64,000 nt of DNA, from contig CP136063.1 in NCBI GenBank assembly GCA_032622095.1, positions 61,827,897 to 61,891,896 of the forward strand. Reading direction: 5' to 3'. Position numbers and translations under genes: made by a program. Positions 20,301-25,967 of the stretch are shown here, piece after piece (within the stretch, counting starts at the first letter, position 1; each line of letters starts with the position of its first letter). The notes beneath the pieces were generated by a model. It had not been told where the DNA came from and did not search any database. It saw only the letters and a program-made list of their open reading frames with translations. The stretch is from Siphonodentalium dalli. Taxonomy: Eukaryota; Mollusca; Scaphopoda; Gadilida; Siphonodentaliidae.

Positions 20301-22123
20301 ACATGATAAGCATTTGATAAATCAAAGATACTGAAAATAGTTGAGCCGAGTAACTTGGACGATATTTCTGTAAAACTAGGCATAGACCATTTTAATGGAA
20401 TGGAAACATCATTGAGTTTTCTGAGATCGATTACCAATCGATAATTGGGAGTACCATCGGGATTGGGTGTGGCTTTGCGTATGAGGAGACTGGGAAATCC
20501 CCACGATGAGTGGGCCGTTGGTCTAATAATGTCTGCATCTAATAATTTTTTTATCTCAGCAGCCATAATTCGTTGTTTGTTCAGTGGTGTCGGATATTTT
20601 TTGCAAAAAATAGGTAAAGTATTTGGTTTGAGGTCGATTTTCATTTTAATTTTTGGACAATATCCTATCTTGTTTATGTCATTTGTAAAAACATCAGGGT
20701 ATTGTGATACTAGTTGCAATATCTGCTGTTTAAGGTGTTGAGGTGCCACGATATCATTGACAGATATAGGTTGAGTCTTGGTGACTGGAGGGTTAATGTC
20801 TTGCCGGTCACCTATGGTGTTTATACTGTGTTTGTTTGGCGGAGATGAGTTAATGTTTTGCTCATCAGATGCCGTGCATATCATTTGCTCTTGAGTGCCA
20901 AATGCTTGTGCTATCACACGGCCTTTCTTAATGGACATATGTGACGCCGATTGGTTTTCTATCATGACGCAAATATTGGGATTATTTGCATCTGCTAGCG
21001 TGTCGGTTACATGTACATTTGGTTCGTGTTCGAAAATGGACATGTTACCTTTGCCTATTCGGATTATAGGTGTGTTAAACATATCATTTGGCCCTATGAG
21101 TCTGCCTGTTATGATGGTGCATGAGTGGGGTGATAATGAAACGTTATTTGTTGATCGGATGAGTGATGCAATGTGACCATCCCTTAACATCGGGTATAAT
21201 TGATTCTGTATTCTGAATTTTTCTAGATCAAAGTAAAGTCTAATACTGTGTTGTTTCATAAAATCGCGCCCTAAAATGCAAGGACGTGACAAGGTTGCAC
21301 ATATGACAAATTTGTGAGTAAGAATGAGTTTTCCGATTCTAAATGTGAGATGTGTGGATCCAAAAACTTTCATTGGTGTACCATCGGCTGATGTGAGTAA
21401 CACATGTTCTTTAATTAAAGGTGGTCGATTTGGCATGGATCTATAAATGTCGTATTTCAAGCAACTGGTGGTTGCCCCGGAGTCTAATAGTGATCTAATC
21501 CGTTGTTTGTGTATTTTAATGATAGTTGAGCATGGTGTTTGGTTTAGAGCACCATCTGTCATATCACTTGGATATTTAAGTACTGGTATAGTGTGTTGTA
21601 TGGGTTTGACTGGTGGTATTATAGGGTTAATTGCAGTATTGGAATGTGATTCGCGAGAACTGGTGCATGTTGATTTTCTTTTGGATGATGAGTAAGAATT
21701 AGTAATGTGTTGGTGCTTGGGCTTTTCAAGGCGATTCAGGGTTTTAAATTGGGGAGGAAAGGTTAAATCTAGAAGTGGTGAGATAGACTCATTGGAAGAA
21801 TTATGAAATCTGGGTTTCATAGAGGAACACCTGCTATGGCAGAAAGTGGTATGTGTTACGTGCCTGTGACGAGGGAGATCAAGTGGAGGCCGCGTACGGT
21901 AATTAATATATCGTTGGTTTTGGCAGTTTGGTGGTAGCGTGGGGTAATGATTAATGGACTGCAGCTGTGAATTATAGACTCTATGCTTTTGAGATTCGTA
22001 TGTTCGATGATCTTTAGCATATCTATGATTGTGGTTGTATATTGTGCTACTTTGATGTGTTATTGGACTCATTGCGTTGCGTTGGTGGGTGGGGGTGAAA
22101 TTTTTGATGCAATGAGTCCTCAT
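17375..22123 (-). CDS. pol: Pol polyprotein: protease, reverse transcriptase, RNase H, integrase (1582 aa), copy 1
   Basis: It makes and integrates the element's DNA. Domains in order: a basic linker of about 200 residues; aspartic protease with DSGA at 214-217 and ILGRDF at about 283-288; reverse transcriptase with D601 (FDLSNAYH) and FVDD (D663/D664); RNase H with D810, E855 and D881; integrase with H1065/H1069 and C1099/C1102 zinc ligands and the D1130-D1191-E1227 triad, a perfect D60D35E spacing. A short TGPISY segment near 1367 fits the GPY/F module of Ty3/gypsy integrases. The last 180 or so residues are serine-rich with no recognised domain. The first ATG overlaps the nucleocapsid stop as ATGA, in the -1 frame, after a UUUAAAC slippery site, so it is probably made as a frameshift fusion. 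Confidence 0.93.
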   Translation of the reverse strand: MRTHCIKNFTPTHQRNAMSPITHQSSTIYNHNHRYAKDHRTYESQKHRVYNSQLQSINHYPTLPPNCQNQRYINYRTRPPLDLPRHRHVTHTTFCHSRCSSMKPRFHNSSNESISPLLDLTFPPQFKTLNRLEKPKHQHITNSYSSSKRKSTCTSSRESHSNTAINPIIPPVKPIQHTIPVLKYPSDMTDGALNQTPCSTIIKIHKQRIRSLLDSGATTSCLKYDIYRSMPNRPPLIKEHVLLTSADGTPMKVFGSTHLTFRIGKLILTHKFVICATLSRPCILGRDFMKQHSIRLYFDLEKFRIQNQLYPMLRDGHIASLIRSTNNVSLSPHSCTIITGRLIGPNDMFNTPIIRIGKGNMSIFEHEPNVHVTDTLADANNPNICVMIENQSASHMSIKKGRVIAQAFGTQEQMICTASDEQNINSSPPNKHSINTIGDRQDINPPVTKTQPISVNDIVAPQHLKQQILQLVSQYPDVFTNDINKIGYCPKIKMKIDLKPNTLPIFCKKYPTPLNKQRIMAAEIKKLLDADIIRPTAHSSWGFPSLLIRKATPNPDGTPNYRLVIDLRKLNDVSIPLKWSMPSFTEISSKLLGSTIFSIFDLSNAYHVIGVVPEVVPILTMNTSEGQYSYQRAPMGYVSSSGYFLKLMNMALHDLPFVEGFVDDLICHSSDPQTHIQQLTKLFDRLREYGLIVKLSKSKFCQPQVKFLGHIISDKGTSPDPEKISIIKSLPPPKSVKEVRRLLGILNFYRSYSPTFASTALPLIKLTAKYAKFVWDAPCQTAFDALKESLATAPILAYPNPDKLFILTVDASIHSIGAILSQYAHSQDDKHVELPIAFASKKLNKSQRNYSVTEKEAFAIYTFARQFKFYLQGSQVEIKTDHLPLIHMFKKQDLINTKIQKWFLEISALNPKITYIKGTNNVTADFCSRINPDTHPCINSCTDSDPNPPTNPLVQDINILDMKDIQEFSKQKKQPKQKTDSEPPVDLDDSPVLPPITNIRDEQSGDHTISEIIKQMQSTNIPEKLAKTFILKDGILHYISIYNDIPKLRIYITDKIAQEVISQYHSLGHRAVQSLYATIRNRYYTPQLFAKIVTYINNCHTCRQRNAYNPKIPLQPVTAPSRPGQLIAIDLMGPFSPKTQSGNRFILTIIDQFSLHTLAYALPNKMVDTILERLNSEYFTLFGSVEEILTDNGSEFANSTFTEFCKYYHINHRLTSFYRPQSNGKSERSHRSLASIISTITQANVENWDLYLNYASQAMNFHCSSVHTHSPFFLTFFREPQISIDRILTHREKYLGEDFLATTLQNQHIIFKTTKSLLETASRNHKQNKGGSIPTFKIGQSVYYKIHQPNHKFSFKYEPFWRILKQTGPISYILRHDLSAKLTKSHAKHIKPSPIDWPTPQIPNHLKNKRHNRFAFPPSEATVDNNSSQSTLESDDDLKTTAIKRAQLERSNTDDSSSIPLAELANRLMASKHFNKTDSQSPPDLSPSDQSRPQTQEPNVIKHKLITQNSYSTTPDTKSDRADYKRGRHRKLFSPYSKHTPKDSSFSNSFQYTSPDSRSTNWSNESTETYDLYQMTTDIEHS

Positions 22124-22473
22124 CTGTTTAAAAATTGGTTGTTATTTTGAGCCCGACGTCTGCATTGGTCTGTGGTATGATTGTTTAATCTGCAGTATGT
22201 ACAGAAGAGTGGTCGTTGAGCTGTTGTAGTATATCTTGCATCCATGGTCTGGATGCGGTTTGGATGGGAGACCCTTGGTTCAGAGTAGGGGTGGTGAGAA
22301 TTTGAAGGTTGGCGCCTGTGGGGGTGATCATTGATTCGGTGTCTGTCTTTGGATTGACGGGGGTTGTAAGTGGATTGTGATGGCCCTCTTGGAATGTGTC
22401 GATGGTTATTGTCGATATCCATTGGTTGAGGGGATTGTAACTGGGAATTGGTTATAATCATTATGATGTTCAC
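22120..22473 (-). CDS. Nucleocapsid ORF with CCHC zinc knuckle (117 aa), copy 1
   Basis: It probably forms the RNA-binding C-terminal part of Gag. The C-terminal end has CTYCRLNNHTTDQC (C-x2-C-x4-H-x4-C, a canonical retroviral zinc knuckle) in a basic, asparagine- and proline-rich protein. The frame is +1 relative to the capsid ORF; it is open from 22503, has GTG at 22473, and its first ATG is at 22461. Reaching it from the capsid ORF needs a +1 shift within the overlap 22406-22503. A CCC TCA step at 22432-22427, where Pro-tRNA could slip to CCT, is one candidate. A separate start or splicing is the alternative. It ends with the UUUAAAC signal into pol. Confidence 0.75.
   Translation of the reverse strand: MNIIMIITNSQLQSPQPMDIDNNHRHIPRGPSQSTYNPRQSKDRHRINDHPHRRQPSNSHHPYSEPRVSHPNRIQTMDARYTTTAQRPLFCTYCRLNNHTTDQCRRRAQNNNQFLNR
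22126..22132 (-). promoter_or_regulatory. -1 ribosomal frameshift heptamer UUUAAAC before pol, copy 1
   Basis: In the nucleocapsid frame the codons are TTT TTA AAC AGA TGA, so T TTA AAC is in the right register for slippage of the X XXY YYZ type. A -1 shift enters the pol frame exactly at the codon before its ATG. The stop follows one codon after the site. I did not resolve a downstream pseudoknot. Confidence 0.75.
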
Positions 22474-23260
22474 CGTAACGTAAGCGATAGCGTTGCCGAA
22501 GGTTCATTTCGCGTAGGGCGATATCAGTAGCTCTATCAAGCGTTATGGGGTCGTCTTTGAGAAGCCTGAATTTAATACTAGAGTCGCGAATACCGTCGGA
22601 AAAAAATGCTACTAATTGTGTTTGCACTGCTCTTGTGTTAATTTCATCAGTATACCCGTGTTTAGCAAGGGTACGTATGCGTTCTGCAAACATGGCAATT
22701 GTTTCCGTATGTCTCTGCCTAATGGCTCGTAATGAGGAAATGGCTTGAGGCGAATCAGTTATGGAACTGAATAATGAGCGTAACTGTGATTTCAGATCGG
22801 TCCAGGTGAACGTGAATTTTCCGTCTGTGTTATTTTCATTTATGAAGTGTTGAATAAATTCAGAAACTTGAGATTTACATGTCTGAGCGGCAATTTTTAT
22901 GATAGTCTCATCTTGTGCCGAAATCGCGCGGGAGTATTTTTCCACCGCATGGACCCATTGGGGAAAAGCGTCAGGCTTGCCATCGAAGGGTTCAATAATG
23001 GAATTCATTCCCAGCAGTGCTGTTATTGTTGTCTGTGTTTTTAAACTTTCAGTCTGGTCGCGGATAGAACTAGTGAAATGGCTAATTTCATGGGTAAGCC
23101 GTGACAATAGCAAGTTCTGATTATCTTTGCCCATTTCATTAGTAATGTCTGTGTGGGGGGGTCTGGCGGTTGATCGGTCCGTTTCCCTGTTTAATTCAAG
23201 GTGATGCTGATAATTGGTTGGATGAAAATAATCGCTGCTCTGCGGAGGTGGTGACTCCAT
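22406..23260 (-). CDS. gag: Gag capsid ORF (284 aa), copy 1
   Basis: This is the structural protein that would form the particle shell. The start ATG has A at -3 and G at +4. After a charged 80-residue N-terminus comes a Ty3-type capsid region: IIEPFDGKPDAFPQWVHAVE (about 87-106), a helical segment FTWTDLKSQLRSLF, then SLRAIRQRHTETIAMFAERI. This is the usual pattern of retrotransposon gag. It ends in an arginine-rich segment without a zinc knuckle; that motif is in the overlapping +1-frame ORF. It lies in the same frame as pol, although the nucleocapsid frame intervenes, so a product spanning all three would need a +1 and then a -1 shift. An ancestral indel at the capsid/nucleocapsid border is possible, but both copies share it. 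Confidence 0.8.
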   Translation of the reverse strand: MESPPPQSSDYFHPTNYQHHLELNRETDRSTARPPHTDITNEMGKDNQNLLLSRLTHEISHFTSSIRDQTESLKTQTTITALLGMNSIIEPFDGKPDAFPQWVHAVEKYSRAISAQDETIIKIAAQTCKSQVSEFIQHFINENNTDGKFTFTWTDLKSQLRSLFSSITDSPQAISSLRAIRQRHTETIAMFAERIRTLAKHGYTDEINTRAVQTQLVAFFSDGIRDSSIKFRLLKDDPITLDRATDIALREMNLRQRYRLRYGEHHNDYNQFPVTIPSTNGYRQ

Positions 23261-23331
23261 TATGTTATTAAGGATTAACGGTGTCTGTTTTGGGATCTAT
23301 GGTATGGGTGCGAAATATGTTGTATTTTTTT

Positions 23332-23766
23332 CTAAGTGCCGTGGCGGTGTATTATGCGATTCAGGTGTATTTGACACGATTCAGGTGATTTATTAGGATG
23401 TTTTATGGGAATTGCCGCGACTATAGAGTTGACGATAAGTTTTGGATAATCCGTAAAATGAGCCGGAAATGTATGCCATTCGTTCCAAGAATCTAGTGTA
23501 TGTCCTGAGTAGTTATTTGTAATCATACAACGCACGTATAAGCGGATTGTATCTTGCGTTATATCAATGCGAATGGGATTGCAATATTTAATGAGTTGTG
23601 GCGATAAAGTTATTTGGTGGGGTAAAGCGTATCTACAGTAAGTTTTAAAATTAAGAACTGAATGTTGTTTGTAAGAGGTGGGTGGTATGGGCTGATCGTT
23701 TGAAGCATGTATTGTAGTAGGATGGGTAGGTAGTGTAGGTGTAGTAGAATCAGGTGATGTGTCCAT
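23332..23766 (-). CDS. 144-aa ORF between the leader and gag, unknown, copy 1
   Basis: It is the first substantial ORF on the genomic RNA, 71 nt upstream of gag and downstream of the predicted splice donor. The ATG has G at -3 and G at +4. Residues 1-32 are rich in T, P and S (probably disordered). The rest looks folded, with one aromatic-rich stretch (LDSWNEWHTFPAHFTDYPKL) and four cysteines. I recognise no family. Typical gypsy elements lack an ORF here, so it may be an accessory protein or a diverged matrix-like domain. Translation of gag after it would need leaky scanning or reinitiation. Confidence 0.5.
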   Translation of the reverse strand: MDTSPDSTTPTLPTHPTTIHASNDQPIPPTSYKQHSVLNFKTYCRYALPHQITLSPQLIKYCNPIRIDITQDTIRLYVRCMITNNYSGHTLDSWNEWHTFPAHFTDYPKLIVNSIVAAIPIKHPNKSPESCQIHLNRIIHRHGT

Positions 23767-23851
23767 AACCCACGTGAAAAAAAAAGGAGTAAAAGAATGC
23801 TAAAAATAGGGGGTGTGCAATTTGACAGCAAATGGGAAAGAAAAGATGGTC

Positions 23852-23858
23852 ACTCACC
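23852..23858 (-). promoter_or_regulatory. Predicted 5' splice site in the leader, copy 1
   Basis: The minus strand reads TTG then GTGAGTGAC, close to the donor consensus, with the cut between 23858 and 23857. It lies between the leader repeats and the 144-aa ORF, a good place for the env donor. Joined to 13466, it would remove the 144-aa ORF, gag and pol. Confidence 0.5.
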
Positions 23859-24084
23859 AATTTCCGAGAAGAATAATGTGCACAAGTCTGTGATGATGAA
23901 TGATGTATAGAATGTTCTCGTCGTGGTTATTGGAAGCCGAAGGATGTCCAAATCGGATGTTAAAGTTTATGTGGATCTGAATCTGGTCTGCAAGAGGCGT
24001 GAGTAGTAATATTTTTTAGCTGGATACACGATGTGAGCTGGTTGTATAAGAATAAAAGGTTGATTCGTCTATATCAGATGAGTA
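23859..24084. other. Leader segment between splice donor and 29-bp repeats, copy 1
   Basis: Non-coding; no further site is recognised. It is probably the 5' untranslated exon present on all element transcripts. Confidence 0.4.
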
Positions 24085-24358
24085 TGTATGCGGTCCTGTG
24101 TGTCCGAAGGGTTGGTGTGCGGTCCTGTGTGTCCGAAGGGTTGGTGTGCGGTCCTGTGTGTCCGAAGGGTTGGTATGCGGTCCTGTGTGTTCGAAGGGTT
24201 GGTGTGCGGTCCTGTGTGTCCGAAGGGTTGGTATGCGGTCCTGTGTGTCCGAAGGGTTGGTATGCGGTCCTGTGTGTTCGAAGGGTTGGTGTGCGGTCAT
24301 GTGTGTCCGAAGGGTTGGTATGCGGTCCTGTGTGTCCGAAGGGTTCCTGTGTGTCCGA
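24085..24358 (-). repeat. Nine and a half tandem 29-bp repeats in the 5' leader, copy 1
   Basis: Plus-strand units read close to GTGTGCGGTCCTGTGTGTCC then GAAGGGTTG, with a few T/C and A/G variants (GTATG, TTCG, TCATG). Nine full copies plus a partial one lie between the primer-binding site and the splice donor. The period is not a multiple of three and all frames are open through it, so long frames here are repeat artefacts, not genes. Other retroviruses place packaging or enhancer or insulator sequences here (the gypsy insulator is also a leader repeat array); the role is inferred only. Confidence 0.85.
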
Positions 24359-24523
24359 ATGGTGGAGTTATTGTTGACCGGTGCAGTGGTCTAGTGTATG
24401 AGACTGTCTATCCGTGGCTGGAGTGTAAGGCTGTATCCCCGTGGTTGAGTAGCGGTTTGAGATTGTTTCTGCTCTGTAGTGATCGTCTAGTGGCCGAGAC
24501 TTCAAGTTGTGTGGTGAGACGTA

Positions 24524-24541
24524 GAACTGCTCACGGTACCA
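24524..24541 (-). other. Candidate primer-binding site, copy 1
   Basis: The minus strand after the 5' LTR has 9 nt and then TGGTACCGTGAGCAGTTC. It begins TGG, as required to pair with a tRNA CCA end. A tRNA ending GGTACCA would fit the first 7 bases (some tRNA-Leu species end this way). I could not match all 18 bases to a known tRNA, and the 9-nt offset from the LTR is longer than usual. Confidence 0.4.
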
Positions 24542-24550
24542 TTAATACTA

Positions 24551-25005
24551 TGTGAGGTAATGACACATGTATATAGTAGGTACAAGTCTTTATTATGTTG
24601 TGAATAAGATATGCAGTGTGTACAAATATAATGATCAATAGTCGCCGCGAATTGGTGTCCCCGAATGGGTGATGCCTGGTGTGAATGATGCCTGGATATG
24701 ATCTAGGTATGAGATGAGTCTAGTGAAAGCATGATGTGATGGGATGTAGTTGTTTCTTATATACTATTTGGGATGCATATTAGATGAGGTGTTTGGCAAT
24801 ACACATCGGGATTGGTTCTTCCGTTATGGTCATCTCCCTTGACCATATTTGGGAGCCATCTTCATTGTGTGTATATCTTCGCTGAGAGTAAGACGTGTGA
24901 GGTTTCGACAACCGAACACGAATATCTGAGTTTGGGGTTTTATATATTGGGACATTCGTATAGTTTGAATCAAGTTGTGAGATTATAATGGGTAGTTATC
25001 TCACA
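24551..25005 (-). repeat. 5' LTR (right), copy 1
   Basis: 455 bp, TGTGAG...CTCACA, matching the left LTR except for one base I can see. TATA candidates equivalent to those in the left LTR are at about 24946-24938 and 24763-24756. It is followed by the second TATA target duplication (25006-25009) and by PLE unit B sequence. Confidence 0.92.
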
Positions 25006-25967
25006 TATACCAGTTATAATTTAACTATCGCACCTGAACGGGTTACGCCCATGTACCTGACTGTTTTCCCTTTATTATGGCTTTAAATCCATGACGTGTG
25101 TCTTCACCCGTGCACACGGTGCTCATATCCATAGTCTCCTCCTGCTTTGCGCACGCCTTCCACAGAATCTTTCAATAGGGATGTATCCATTTTTACATTC
25201 TTTCCGATGTAACGATCTACACGATGTTTTTGCTGGCAGTAGCTGAGATGCCTACATGAAACTTGTGTCACTTTTACGTATGAAGTAATTGACGAGTAAT
25301 CACTTGATTTAAGTTTTAGGGTTACTGATTATTTGCATATTCTATCCCTTATATCCATTTAAACTTAAGGGACTTTCAATACCCCCCTAAAACATTTTCA
25401 CTTAGAAATATAATCTAATTACATGTCATCTCTCATCGACGAGTGATTGCGTTATTTAATCTCAATAGACCCTAATGCAATCATCACCTATAATTATATC
25501 TTAGTTGAAATGTTTTCTCTCATTCACGAGTGATTACTTGATTTAACCCTATTACACAACCATCACCTATAAATATATTCTAATAATTTGGCATTCCTCA
25601 TTGGCGAGTGATCATATCATTTTATTTTAGGTGTCCAGAACACAATCGTCACCTATAAATATATTCTATTCCACATTCATATGAGTTAATTAATCCTCAA
25701 ATTAATTTTAAGTTATCAATATTGTACATCATTGACATTGTCGCATGAGATCTCTCTGCTATCGTAATTGGCCAGGTTTCGCCCGTGCACCTGTTTGTTT
25801 GCATGTATTATGGCATTAGATCCATGATATGGGTTTTCACCCACTCATATCACACTCATGTCCATATTTTCCTCCTGCACAATACCCGCATTCCATAGAA
25901 TCATAGTTATGGTTTCTATACAATTACACAGCACCATATTAACCACTACCTTACTCATTTTTCCAGC

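Larger units (their letters stand above)
9640..25005 (-). mobile_element. 15.37-kb Ty3/gypsy retroelement with envelope gene, copy 1
   Basis: The element is bounded by two 455-bp LTRs that start TGTGAG and end CTCACA. In its own (minus) sense it carries LTR, PBS, leader repeats, a 144-aa ORF, gag, nucleocapsid, pol, a 3.8-kb gene-poor region, env, 180-bp repeats, a polypurine tract and LTR. The integrase-last pol order (PR-RT-RH-IN) and the F-like env place it with errantivirus-type endogenous retroviruses of invertebrates. All long frames are open, and I see only one difference between the two LTRs, so the insertion is young. It is about twice the length of a typical gypsy element because of long intergenic regions. 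Confidence 0.93.

Noticed and set aside
19029-21695. Plus-strand ORFs of 66-98 aa inside pol
   Set aside because: They are shadows of the conserved pol frame with no features of their own.
24480-24541. tRNA gene or tRNA-like structure ending GGTACCA before the LTR
   Set aside because: No cloverleaf can be built: the only stem found (GTGAG/CTCAC) has an 11-nt loop and lacks the T-loop consensus.
24016-24555. Several overlapping ORFs of 94-155 aa in three frames on both strands
   Set aside because: They are produced by the 29-bp tandem repeat, which is open in all frames; no domain or sensible start is present.
9640-25005. Two independent LTR insertions at the same site
   Set aside because: Identical flanks, target duplication and LTR mismatch in both copies make a single insertion followed by duplication far more likely.
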